From Symbiodinium natans (taxonomy: Eukaryota; Sar; Dinophyceae; Suessiales; Symbiodiniaceae): a DNA stretch of 26,098 bases. Made by a program: the position numbers and the translations under genes. The stretch's first letter is position 1. Every line of letters starts with the position of its first letter. Shown in pieces: positions 12,001 to 23,097 of this stretch. The notes under the pieces are model-generated. The model searched no databases. It had not been told where the DNA came from and was given only the letters and a program-made list of their open reading frames with translations. The DNA is taken from contig CAJNDS010001255.1 in NCBI GenBank assembly GCA_905221605.1, positions 1 to 26,098 of the forward strand, read 5' to 3'.

Positions 12001-15000
12001 ATGTTGTTACGAGTATCAAGAAGCTGTCTTGGATGGATGCTGATTGGCTGTTGCTGGGTTGTGTAATGCCGCGCATCCGTTGAGTATGGTGTCGGCTGGC
12101 ACCGGCCAGCAAACCGCGAAACGGCAAGCCTGCTCGGTTTGGACGGCCACCACCGCTTGCCGGTGGACGGCCGCCACTGCTTGCCGGTTGTAGCTGGTCA
12201 AGAAGCCGGTCGAGCAACCAATCAACCAAATCCGCAAGTGAAACTTCAGATAATTGTAGTTGTTGTTAGTTGCCGTTTCAAACCCGAGCAAAGAGCCACC
12301 TCAGGCGAATCCTCGAAGAACAGTTCATCGATTGAGGGATCAGAAGGCCAAACCTGAGAAGCCAGGTGGCTTCTGTTCCACCTACTGGACGCCAGCCGAA
12401 GACTCGTCGCAGCCGTTGGTGAGGCTGCAACGCTGCCGGCAGGGTTGGATGGGGGTCTCAGAGCAGAGCGTGTTGTGGACATCTGGTTCTGGTGCAAGCA
12501 ACCGTCCATCAAAAGTTTTACTTGCCCGTTTTTTCATTGAAGCCCTATTTGCAGACTCCACAGAGCATTGAGAACCAACCGTACAATCTTGGAGGCAAAG
12601 TGGCTGAAGGTGAGAAGCTAAGCCAAGCCGCCCTTGCCGCTATTAGCAAGTTGATGACGGGCACCCCAGACTCGATGTCTTTTTTCCACCAATCAAGCCT
12701 AGTTTCATCAAAACAAGAGCCTGCCTCCCAGCCTGCGGAGTCGCATGCGAGGCCGACGCTGCCACCTGCTTCTTGTCACAAGAGAGAGGGGCAGAGGACG
12801 TCAAGGCGTTTCGCTTGTGGGAACACCTCCTAAGACCCCACACTGTGCTTAGGAACCTCAGAAACCACATCGGCGAAGATCCTGCTGAGGTTCAGCATGT
12901 TGAGGTCAAGCAGTGCGGCAAGGACCAGGCCCCTCCTGTGCCGAAGTGTTCGAGTTTTGGATAGAAGGTAGGAAGGGGAGGGAGAGGGGGAGAAAGGCTA
13001 GCAGCTGTAGCCGCAGCCACCCGCGCTCGTCCCCCCCCACATGTCAGGGCAGCTCCAAACGTCATGGCCGCCCTCCGTGCAGGGTTCAAGAGGGGGAACT
13101 AGTCTTAATTTAATGCAGACCAAGATTCCGTTGAAAGTACACTCCGAAAGGAGGGGCAGGGGGAGGGGGGGGATGGGGGAGCGAACAAAAGGGGCAGGAG
13201 GGGGAGGAGTGGGGGGGGGGGGGGGGGTGATGGGGAACACATACCTGGCAAGCGCAACGGTCTTTTTGGCTTCATTGGCGGAGCGAGCGCCAAGGGCCAT
13301 ACATGTTCCAGAAAGGACTGCTCATGCAAAGGCCTAGGAAGCGGCCCGAACAGGGTTTTTCGGCCCGAGGGAGCCGGCAAAGGCCAGTAAAAGAAGGCTC
13401 AAAGCAAAATTAGAAGGCTCAAAGCAAAATAGGATGAGGTTGGATAGGGCAGAGGCCGAGGGCAGGAGAAAGGCCAAAAGTGGTGATTTGGGGCCGGGAA
13501 GCACACACACCTCCTCATCACATCACACCTTCTTTTGCACCGAGCACGCGATGATGGTGCAGAATGATGAATGAAGGAGTGTCGGCGAAACTAATGAAGA
13601 ACGGCATGAAAGTCCGAATGCCTTTGGGTTTAAAGCTGCCGCTTAGGCACGTACACGTAAACTAACCGAAAACCTACTGTCGTGTGGACCGACTTGCCCT
13701 CTGTTCTGTGGAAGTGGGGAATCGGGGCTTGTGGCATCAAGATCGAGAATCATGCCATCGTCTCCCAAATGGCCTGAGGGGATGTAGAAGAGACGAGTTT
13801 GAATGAGAACCTCGGGCTAGTTCCGAATGAGACAAGTAGTTTGTGCTTGCGGACGGATGAGGCATTCCGAATGTATCGGAGTGCCCTCACTTTGTCAGAG
13901 TGTTTGGCCGGTACACACACACACACACATGGCCCTACCCTTGTAGTGGTTGTCGAGTCATACTTTGCAGAGATGCATGCAGCATGCGTTGCAGATGGCA
14001 CAGATGTGGGGAATGCAATGCAGACAAGCTCTTGCAGGAACGGCCCGGAGGCGTCCCCCCCGCACCAAACAAACCAAGCGAACCAAAAGGGAGAACCACT
14101 CGGGGGCCACCAAGTCCCCAAAGGGCAGCGACGCCCAGTCAGAAGCCACAGGTCGGGGCTCAAGTATGGCTTGCAGTGGCGCATCGCACTGGTTACAGAC
14201 AATAGAAAGCAACATGTGGGCATGTAAGTGGAAACCTAGTTCGGTTCTGAGCACAAGGGCATCTCCTCTGAGATCCTTTCACGCCAAAGATATGGGATTC
14301 TAGGTTTGCCTCATTTGGGGTGATGCTGGCGGTTCCAACGTTCCAAGCATCTCCAAGCTCTCAACCGTAAGCTCCGAAAGCGCCAAAGCCCTTGTCGCCA
14401 GGTACCCGAGCCCAGCGGAAGCTGCGTGGCCTCCAGTGGGCCCAAGCTCATGACCTTCTACCAGTACAGTGCTCCCGGGCCTGTTCAGGGGCATTCTTGA
14501 CAGTTTTTGGACACAGATTTCCAATTGGACTGTTTGCTGCAACTCTGGTCCTCTTCGAAACTTCCAACCAGACAGTGCTATTTTGACAGTGCTCACCGAG
14601 GGCACAAGGGCATACTCTACCCAGGCACAGAAGAACCAGAACACCGACAACCGCGTTTGGGAGAATGTGAACCTCGCCACTTCGGCAGCGGTCTTCCAAC
14701 AAAACGTTTGTTCCTCCAACGGCTGCCAGCGCTAAGCGCAAATGAGAGAGGAACAATGTGGATGTCGTCGATTTCGGTTTTGGAGAGCTTCCGTGGCAGG
14801 GTTGGAGTTCTGCGGTATTCTGTAGTTCCTGTGTGCTTAGGCCTTAGGCCAAACATGCAGGAAGCCTTAGTGGGACATCAGTCCATAGGTTCGAAGGCTG
14901 TTTTCACTGCGCTGTAGAGGACAAGGTGCCATCGACCAGCACTCAAGCTCAGAACAAGGTAGCAGAGGCGCAAGTGTGGATGGCTTTGGACTGTGTTGTG

Positions 15001-18000
15001 TTGAGGCCAATATTGGCGGTGTCATGTTCTATTTGCACAACGAGGCTGGGATGTTGCTGTTTGTGGAGCACCGCTCCCTCAGCAGATCCTTTATCCACGT
15101 TCAAACGGTCCTTCGCAATTTGACATACGAAGCGCGAAGATTCACACACTTGTCCTACAGTCTCTGTAGGTTCTACACCTTCTAATTACACAGCGAGTGT
15201 TTGCAGCGAGCGTCCAAGCAACGAGCCGCAAGTTAAGTAGGTGAACGAGTAGGTGGTGGACAAAGATGGCGAGATGCGCAACGAGCAGGGCGATCGGACT
15301 CCAAAGTTCAACATCGACCGCATCATGCGGTTCAAGGCGCCTCAAAAAGGGTCCTGTGCAGACAGCGGTGCATTTTTATCTCACAATGCAGGATGCCGCA
15401 GGAACTCGTTCGTTGGAAGGTTGTTACGGATCTCATTCCCACCCTAACCTGTGGAGAAGTTGAGTGCAGTTGTCATCCTACCATGCCTTCCCCCAAATTA
15501 GAAAGGATCATGCGGCCCAGGTGACCATGATGAACCCCAATGCTCTCTGGAAGCAGTACAAGTCGCAGTTCGGGCGACTCAGCGCATGAGTCATGTCTTA
15601 TCCAAATGCCATGTAGGCCATGAATGTGTCGAACATCGCGGAACCCGCAAGTATCCCAAGTGCTGCGCCCGAATGTACACGAGGTATGGCACAGCTGCCC
15701 AGAAGTCTGCTTGCCACCGGGCAACACACCATACACTCAACCATACACTGTCAACAATCGTTAATATGTCGCGGCTGCTGCTCTTTAGTGTCCAAGCAAC
15801 GAGCTGCAAGTAGGTGGTGGACATAAGATGGTTGCGCAAACCGCAAGACTGCCAGGCTCCAAACTGCAAGCACGTTGTCCAGTGCTAGAGGATGGAGCTT
15901 TTAGGATCTCGTTCCTGCCCTAAGCTGAAGAAAAGTTGAGCTCCAGCACCGGGTTGTGATGTGTTGGGCACATCTTACCAAACAAACCCTGCTCATTTGC
16001 ACGATCGGCCTTCGCACAGAAGCAGCTCGCAGTCGAGGCGAGGCAAAAAAGGCATGCGACCAATGCAACTGTTGATGGTTTCGGGTGTCCCCGGCATGTC
16101 CACGATCACAGGGCATCATTCTTGCAACACGGCTGCGCATCCCCGTGCCTGCCACAGGGTCTTGGCCACCTTACTCCGCGAAGCGCCGTGTTCAGGTTGT
16201 AGAAGTGCTGCAGGGTACACCTACCGGAGAACTAAGAGTTGGCACAACTGCAGGGAAGCTGCAGGACTTGCCGATTTGCAGTCCAGATGCCAACAAATAT
16301 TGTAGGGTTTAGAGGTTAGCACGACCCAATGTTTGAGGAAACTATCCGTGAGCAGTCTAGGGTGACGGCCATTTGCATGCCAGGCGTGTAAGGGAGTGGA
16401 GGGGGGAGGGTGGTTCCGGCTGAGGCCCCAGAAGCTGATGGCCTTGTCAGTTCATTTCAAGCTGGCAATTTGTAATCTTCTAATTATTCGAACCGATTGT
16501 CACACACTTCCGACATCGGATCCCAATCTCCGACTAAACAAATTGAGGCGCCGTGTCATAATTATATAAGCAAAATAAGGTCTTTCGAATCTAAGCATCA
16601 TTAAGCCTTTTTTCGCTTACAAGAAATTAAGAGGGGGCTTTTCAAGTTCTATACAGTTTGGATAGCGCCCGGGAGTCATTCAACAAAACAAGCTCCTTAG
16701 CTGCGTCATAAACCCTGTACTTCTGTTGCAATCATGTTGAGGGATCCGAAAAGTTTTTAAGCCCACAAGTTCGGTGAGTAGAAAACAAAACGCTCAATGT
16801 TTCAAAGATTCGGTTGTGCGCTATTCAAGATGGTTGCACAAGCTTTGTGCGGCAATTTAGCTTAGTGCAAGCAAGACTCCCACCTGCACACTCCTAGATT
16901 TTCAATCCATGCACAACGACGCAAGGCAATTCATCCAGTTCGACTACGGCCAAGCCACTTTTGGAATGCCGGATCACGTCGAAAAGTGTGGCTTGCCTCT
17001 TCAGTCCATGATTCTGAAGGTGCTTTCTAGTCATCTATATAGCAGGAAGCACAGCTCTCGTATTACCCACCTGGCCTCTGCATAGTCGTGTACAAGCTGA
17101 CCGGAATAGCCTTTACAAATGCGATTTTGGATGCCTGAGGGCGTCTTGAAAGCAATCTTCTGTCCAGTGACAGGGCACCTTTCGTTGCTGAGCCGTGCAT
17201 GTCTCCACATATGTTGCAATGATTGCTTCATCACCAGCCCCTCGAAGCTTCAGGCTCTAACTCAGACAGTTTGCAGGTAGCAAGGCCAAGCAGTGAATGC
17301 TCGAGCCAAGGCAATGCAATCTGGGAGACGATGGGATATGAGGTGCTGGGCGGCAGCATGCCGGGTTTGGATCCGCTTGCTACCAATGGTTGTTTTGCAG
17401 GGACTGCACGCAGATTGCAATTCTACATCGACCCTTCTTTCTCACAGCTGCCACCATGTGTTTGGTTTCAGGGTTCAGCTACATATGCCATAAGACATCA
17501 GCAGCTGGCAGGAAGATCCTGTGCTCAATGGCGCTTTCGCACGAAGTTTGGACGTGCAGGGTCGAGGTCTTTCAGTTCTGGAAGTCGTTTGTTGAGGTCC
17601 ACTTCGGAGCCCTTGGAAGAACATGCCCTGGTATGTAAAAGATTGTAAGTCATGTTCATGTAAGGGGTGCTTGGACCCTCTTGTAGAGGCTTCCTGCAAT
17701 TGTTTTTGCAGGTGGGCTGCCAGCCTAATCCCATCGGCATCTCCGGCTACGAGGGAGGCCCCGCAAGCTGGCCCTGCTGTATTGTTCATGACCCTGTGCC
17801 CACATTACGCCAAACCGTTCATCCGCCAAAACAAACATATGCGCCCCCAATGTGCACTCCTGGAATCGTCGCCGCTCCACAAGTTGCACTAACTGCCAGT
17901 GCTGCAAGAAGCCAGTGCAGAGACCCTTCAAGGCCTTCATAGGCTTGTGTTCTAAAGAATGCTGCAGAAATCGACATTGCGGGCGGGGACGCTCGACCTG

Positions 18001-21000
18001 GCATCTTGCAGCCCTCTTCGAGGCTACTGGACCTCATGGCCCGGACGCTGCCCCTCCATGCCCTTCTCAGACACTTGTCTTGTGGCAAAGGCAATTCGGT
18101 GGGGCCTCATTCGGAGTAACTTCTGTAATAGCTTCGGGTTCTCAGAATAGTTTCTTAGACTCGTAGACGTCAGGATGCAGCGGTCGAAGCCCCAGGAGGT
18201 GAATATCTAGCAGCAATTTTATGCCCCTCAGATTTCTGCCGGTCTCTACTCAACCTGCAAAGCAGCAAAATCTAGAAACGCCAGCCCCCTGGACCCTCAG
18301 ACCCCAAACCTCCATGTGCTGTTTTGGAGCCGCATATAGACATGTCGGAGCAAAACCAGCAATTTTAGGGCGTGGTGCGTGCTGACCGGAAATTGTGCAC
18401 ATGGCAGTCCATGCGACCTAGGACAAGGCCCCTCAGGGCGGATATGCAAAAACAGCAGAGTGCATGAAGCGGCAACCGGGAGGCCGGATCAGAGTTTGAA
18501 GCGTAAAGGGATCGTTGCTGAGTTTAAGGGATGAAGACTCTTGACTGAAGCAACTCCGGAAGCGGTTCTGATGTTGTGACTTGCTCTTGGGATCGAACTG
18601 TCACGACAGGTAACGCTTACCGTAAAGGAATTCCCGAATACAGTAGATGGCACACGGTCAAAGCCATGAATGCACCATATCTTAGAATGAAGAATGCCCT
18701 ACCAACAAGTAAAGTAGATGGCAGGGAGATGGTATCAATCGAGATGCACCGGGTGTTGAGGCCTTGGGCTATCCAGGCCCCTGTTGGAACCTCCTGGATA
18801 CCTCTTTCGCGCAGACCATGCGGGCTTTCCCGCATCTCTTCTGCTTGGATGTACCTCCGTAACTAGTGCGGTTTCTCTGTTCATGGGACTTTGGTGTGAA
18901 CACTAGCACACCTGCTGTCTTACAGCACTGGCAAGAAACGACGCGGGGAGGACACATTCGCCTTAACGATGCTTGTATTCAGGGTAGGAATTTGGCCGAA
19001 GCATGTGACCGCATTGAAATTCGTGAGCGCCTATCCCTCAAGCCCACCAGCCCTGCAAAGACTTCATTAGCTCTGGATTTTCCAAGTTTGGGCACCTTCT
19101 GCGACCTGATTGCAGCAAAGCCGCACGTCGTTTGCAGTTGTTCTGCTTGGGGCAGGTTCCTGCGGGCAGCCGGCTGCATGGCAAAAGCTTCTTGCAGGGC
19201 CTATCATAATGCAAGTAGGAGTAAACATGTGACCTGACCAAGTTGGTTGGACATTGAGATGTTACAAACAGCAGAAGCAAGTGTTCTCGTTGATGGCGGC
19301 ATGTTATCTAGGGCACAGGATTCAAAGCAGCAGTCGAAGCTTCATGAATCGGGTGTGACCATATTGCTGTGCCCGACCCGGACATCGGTCCGCAGTGACC
19401 TCAAAACCTTCTAAGCTCATCCTCATCGGAGGACGGTAGTGCTACCTGCACCTGGCACATAGAGCCTGCAGGACTCGGACCTTGAAGGGATCCAATGCAA
19501 GCTGGTGTTTTGTGTCCAGAGTATGGGGCCTTGGCAAACAAGGGGGCTGTCATGCAGAGCTCGTGTGGTCCCGGTCGTCCTGTCGCTTGTCCCTGCCAAG
19601 GCAATCACAGTCAGCACTCCGTCGGCAGCATGTGTTTGCAAGAACTTCAAAGATCCTCCTGATCCGAAGATCCACCGTGCAAAGCCAACAAATCGAACAT
19701 GATCTATGACATGCAAGCGGAGATGCCAAGGCTGAAAGCTGCCAAATAGCAGAACTGACATAATTCATAGTGCGTACGAAGTGCCCCAGAGCCGGATCAA
19801 GCATCGTGGGCTATGTAGCCCCTCGAGAGGCTTCGGGTCACCATCTTTATTCTCCCAGGATAATGGAGTCGGTATTTGAATGGAAGGTTCGACAAAGATC
19901 GCTGCCCATTCACCATGAGCAATCGATTGCAGACATCCCGAACCTATTTTTCAACTCGTCAGCATCGCCAAGTCGTATCGGCAGTCGTGTTGGAGGATTC
20001 ATTCTGCTGAACGACCTCGTGGGCGAGGACCTGACGAAACTATACAAGAACGGCGGGACACAGTACGACAAGAGACTTGGCCGAATGTTGGGCAGTCCCT
20101 GCATCTTGTACCAGAGGATCTCGACAAAGCGGCGCCCACACGCCCTGTAGATGATGCCCGCAAGTCTCATCGCTGGCGTAAGCATTCAGAAACACAGAAA
20201 TGAAGCCTCTCATATGTCAGGACGACGGACAAGGGCGAGGGTACGGACTTCTGGGACGGCAAGAAAGACCAGGCGAAGTGCAAGGAGCTCGTTGCTGAAG
20301 CCTTTGCCCTGAAGCCTCGACCTTCCGCGAACCTTAACTTTCAACGAAAGCTGGTGAATAGTATCAATCGGATAAAGGTCAAGCCGCTTCCTCAGGGAGA
20401 CCGCTTAAAGTCTCGGGCCTTCAAAACCCTCGCTCGGCCGGATGTCCAAGCCCTCACAAAGCCAGGAGCGCGAAGACAAGCTCCTGAGCCTTGGCATATT
20501 GGCACAAGGAGTCTCTGGCAGGTTGGAGCCCGTAGCCGCTCCTACTTGAGACACGATGCAACTTTCATGCAGCTCTTATGGGCAAGCTCCCGCAAGCTTC
20601 AACCCCCTCTAGGCCGCAGCCTGCAATCGGAAAGATGGACCAAGATGGTAAACACTAAGCTCGAAGGCCATCGGGAGATGTAAGCTCTGCATGTTGCGTG
20701 TCTGGATCCAGGAATCTCTTCGCGCAGAAATACAGGGATCAGCCAGCGGCACTGACAGACCCGAGGTGTGATTTCTGGCGTTGACTGGAGCACATGAAAA
20801 AGCCGCGTGCAAAGTCGAGTGCTGCATTTTGGGAAGTATGAGCGGGGTTAGCCACAGCACACAAGTTGTGCTTCTCCTGAGGCAACTTGACCTTGATGTT
20901 GCTGAGGTCCCTGCAAACCCATCTTTAGAAAGGTCGACAGCACGTGTGCATCAACATGCGCTGCGTGGGTTAAGCAGGGGGTGAGGCTTGGCCTGGACAG

Positions 21001-21083
21001 GCCATCTTACAAATATGGGACTGCGCTCACCTCCAACTACCTCCAGGTTACCTCCACGCTGCTATGACAAAGCCATACAATAA
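9020..21083 (+). CDS. Secreted dinoflagellate-type protein with DDEC/CALAALQ leader, 16 exons
   Basis: Function unknown; probably exported. Inferred exons: 9020-9419, 11790-11848, 14402-14470, 14625-14675, 15006-15044, 15253-15336, 15521-15573, 16926-16977, 17567-17590, 17712-17757, 18023-18069, 18437-18486, 18551-18609, 19996-20071, 20221-20313, 21047-21083; phases agree and give 412 aa. Exon 1 encodes a hydrophobic N-terminus (core YGFLAAGLF), then DDECEEGSCALAALQMRG, then a Pro/Tyr/Met-rich linker. The body has, in order, GCYLKTG, PEPSGSCVASSG, ENVNLANIGGVMFYLHNE, IDRIMRF, QFGQFIQFDYG, VGCQPNP, GYWTSWPGRCP, ECMKRQPGG, TCSW, LNDLVG, YDKTTDKGEGTDFWDGKK and KC. From memory this matches a recurrent family of predicted secreted proteins in Symbiodinium-like genomes (ENVN, YLHNE, QFG, VGCQ, WYSLPG, FWD...KC). 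The start of exon 13 could be 18563, and the last exon (LPPRCYDKAIQ, stop 21081-21083) is weak. Confidence 0.78.
9236..9397 (+). repeat. Pro/Tyr/Met-rich repeat-encoding linker
   Basis: Residues 73-126 of the secreted protein are degenerate units such as PPYMPP, PPYIPP, PPSYMMPP and PQYMHP, ending in a Gln/Pro/Glu part before VRRRC. The DNA repeats CCACC(C/G)TACATG-like units. Such linkers are usually extended and occur in extracellular matrix or adhesive proteins; the exact role here is unknown. Another frame through the same DNA also stays open (9202-9426) only because the DNA is repetitive. Confidence 0.9.
10121..10161. repeat. Two-copy tandem repeat
   Basis: CAGAAGG(G)nTGGACCAAC occurs twice in tandem (10121-10141 and 10143-10161), differing by two G residues in the G run. 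Confidence 0.9.
10581..10745. repeat. Degenerate ~61-bp tandem repeat
   Basis: CTGCC(A/G)GCCCGCAC recurs at 10608, 10669 and 10731, each but the last followed by ACACGCCCCCC(A/G)GCTCTT(A/C)AGCAAG-like sequence; a partial unit (GCAGCTCTTAAACTACTCGCAGG) precedes the first. About 2.5 copies with a period of 61-62 bp. Confidence 0.85.
11400..11720. other. A/T-richer island within intron 1
   Basis: The sequence is visibly richer in A/T than its surroundings, with many TACTAG/ACTAGT-like words and pyrimidine stretches. Neither strand shows a convincing protein. It could be an old insertion. There are no clear terminal repeats. Confidence 0.4.
13140..13228. repeat. G-rich tract with G17 homopolymer
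   Basis: A purine-rich stretch with repeated GGGG, GGGGGG and AGGGGG runs ends in 17 consecutive G at 13211-13227. It could form G-quadruplex structure. It lies in intron 2 of the secreted-protein gene. Reading frames across it (poly-Gly, or poly-Pro on the other strand) are artefacts. Confidence 0.9.
13392..13430. repeat. Two-copy 20-bp tandem repeat
   Basis: AGAAGGCTCAAAGCAAAAT is present twice, separated by one T. Both copies are identical, so the duplication is recent. Confidence 0.95.
13914..13928. repeat. (AC)n microsatellite
   Basis: Short run of about seven AC units inside intron 2 of the secreted-protein gene. Confidence 0.9.
15574..16925 (+). other. Intron 7 of the secreted-protein gene
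   Basis: About 1.35 kb with GC donor (GCGACT) and acceptor CGCAAG. The joined codons read QFGQFIQFDYG. It contains the decayed exon copy near its left end and an A/T-richer part at about 16480-16800. No other gene is seen. Confidence 0.55.
15786..15950 (+). pseudogene. Decayed tandem copy of the exon 6 region
   Basis: GTCCAAGCAACGAGC(C/T)GCAAG at 15212 recurs at 15789. Both are followed by GTAGGTGGTGGACA(T)AAGATGG, which spans the acceptor and first codons of exon 6 (VVDKDG) in the first copy. Further on, GGATCTC(A/G)TTCC(C/T)(A/G)CCCTAA at about 15429 recurs at about 15903. In the second copy an extra T breaks the reading frame and the rest of the exon has diverged. It sits inside the next intron (15574-16925), so this is a dead partial exon duplication. 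Confidence 0.7.
18610..19995 (+). other. Intron 13 of the secreted-protein gene
   Basis: About 1.4 kb with a GT donor (GTAACG) and an acceptor TTGGAG at 19990-19995. Several frames are open on both strands but none has recognisable protein character or matching splice phases. Confidence 0.45.
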
Positions 21084-22688
21084 GCCAGCAGTCTGCGACA
21101 CCGACGGGCGGGGAGGTCTTGAATTCAAGGCGCAGGAAGCTCAGATGAAAGAGTGCTCGAAGCACACCTAAGTATCGAAATGTTGCATCTTCAGACCCCG
21201 CGTAGCTGTTTTGGGCTTGCACCCTTTCGAGGAGTTCTGAATGCAAGAGCTGACCGATATTCCGTTCTACGCTTTGGGTCCGGAAGCTTTTGGAGTGCTG
21301 CAGTTTTGGCTCCGGGCCTGCGAAGGCATCCTCCCTGCAAACCGGATATCGCCCGTCGACCTCTCCATTCACACACGGAAGGTGCCCATCCACCCGCACC
21401 CGAAACTTGAGCTTCAGCACTCCAGATCTCCGACGTGCACGCGCCTCTTCGGCGCTGTAATTAGTGTTACCAGCAGTCCAAGGCGGGTGGACCATTCAAG
21501 CCCACGTGCAAATGAAACCCCGTCCCAGACCAAGCACCTTACTCCATTCGAACACCCACCCCTCTAGAAGCGTGTGCCAGCGCAACACAAGCTTGTTCAG
21601 TGTAAAGCACCGCTGCCACAATGGACCCGAAATGCTCGGCCGCGAAGCTCTTCCAGGAGGTTGGGACCTGAGGGAGTAATCGAAGAGTGATGTTTCAAGA
21701 AGCACAGAGACAACGTGTGGAAAGGCACAGGGGCATTGAGTGAGAGGTCAAATGAAATTCGATGATTCGTCTAATACTTGCGAACATCTGGCTTTTCACT
21801 TCTTGTCAAGGCTTCGGCAGGGTCACACTGGGAATGAATCATGCACAGGGCCAGGCCAGACTAAGGTGGCGAAGTACGTGGGCTTAGTTTCAGGACGTTT
21901 CAGGCAACACATGGCAATACCCACGATGATCAAAACTGAACAAGGCGACAGCAATGGCCGAGGGCGGGTGTTTTCGCCGAGCTGCCGAGCTGTTTGACAA
22001 GGTCCGAGGCTTTTGATGGTGTGCGGTGTCCGTGCCTCGTAGATGCAGATGCAATCGGGAGGGCATGGCACATACAAGAAGGCCAGAGGCCTGAAGATTC
22101 TGGACACTCCAAGCAGGGGTTTTCATCATTCACATGCTCGACAGGCTTCGCAGCAAGATCCGACTTCGGCCAAGCCTTACGAGGCATCCCGCCTATATGA
22201 CCTGCCATTCATAGCCGCACCAAATGCGCCACTTGCGCATGCCCGCAGCCTCGTTTTGAAGAACGCAAGTCTTAAGTTTATGTGTGCTGATGTCAAGCTT
22301 AGGCTTCCTTGGCAAACCCACATGTGCCCTTGACAGCATCGGCCTTTGCCAGGCCCGAGCCCAGTGCTTGCTCGAGCTAGAGGAGTCGATCGGCTGCAAA
22401 GGATGTGGCGTGAGAACGGGCTAACCCGCTCGGGGGCCGCCCATAAAGACGTCACAAGTTTTTTAACATTCAGAGAAGAAACATGCTTGCCTACAGCCGG
22501 GAGATGGGTAAATTTAGGGCGCCTCATCCAAGCACTGGGCCAGTTAAGTTAAAGTGTTTCATCGTCCCGGTGAATTGCAAAATCGGGGAAGGGAGAAAAG
22601 AACTGCGCAGCAGAAGAGAAAAAAGGCAAAGGCAAAACGCACAAACAAAAGCGGGACCAGCACAAGAAAACCCGCTGTCCATTTGTGT

Positions 22689-22723
22689 GATATATATATA
22701 TATATATATCATATATATATATA
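22689..22723. repeat. (AT)n microsatellite
   Basis: Alternating AT from 22689 to 22723 with one CAT interruption at 22710. It is self-complementary and could extrude as a hairpin. Confidence 0.97.
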
Positions 22724-22789
22724 CTGTTATTTGCAGATGCTGCACTTAGCAAGTAGAGCCCGTGAAGAGTGAGAAGCGCCATGGCCTGC

Positions 22790-22955
22790 AGTATTTGGAG
22801 CTTGTGATCAGTCAAAACTCTGCAATTTGCAGCGTGTGGCGTTTGGGGCTTATGAAAACGCTGTACTTAGAAATGTTGTGACTTGCCGCGTTTGGGGCCT
22901 GTGGACAGTCAGAAATGCTGTCAGTTACAGCATGTGGAAGCTGTGAGCAGTTGAG
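22790..22955. repeat. Degenerate ~50-bp tandem repeat
   Basis: Units starting TTTGG(A/G)GC(T/C)T(A/G)TG at about 22794, 22842 and 22891 each continue with (CAGTCA)AAA..CTG...TTGCAGC(A/G)TGTGG-like sequence. A fourth partial unit (AGCTGTGAGCAGTTGAG) follows. The copies are strongly diverged. Confidence 0.75.
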
Positions 22956-23097
22956 ACCCCAGGTTCGATGGCGCCGTAGCTGCTGCAGAGGCTGCGGTAA
23001 GGCTAAGTGCCGACTGGATACCGGGCAAGGCACCTCGGGATAAATGAAGAAAAAAGACGCAGAGAACCGTCTTCGACGTCGTTCGGGCACATAGATT

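Larger units (their letters stand above)
11849..14401 (+). other. Large intron 2 of the secreted-protein gene
   Basis: About 2.55 kb with inferred GT donor (GTGGTC at 11849) and acceptor CGCCAG ending at 14401. It contains coding-like segments at 12595-12660, 12752-12805 and 12905-12928, a G-rich tract with G17, a 20-bp tandem duplication at 13392-13430 and a short (AC)n at about 13914-13928. Confidence 0.5.
21084..23097. other. Convergent intergenic region
   Basis: About 2 kb between the proposed ends of the secreted-protein gene (+) and the small helical gene (-). No gene was recognised. The true last exon of the secreted-protein gene might lie here if the 21047-21083 assignment is wrong. 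It contains the AT microsatellite and decayed ~50-bp repeats. Confidence 0.5.

Noticed and set aside
13105-13380. Pro-rich minus-strand frame
   Set aside because: It is poly-Pro encoded by the complement of the G-rich tract.
21621-21671. Mini-ORF MDPKCSAAKLFQEVGT
   Set aside because: It loosely resembles the KC...LF tail of the secreted protein, but it has its own ATG, no phase-matched acceptor and is very short.
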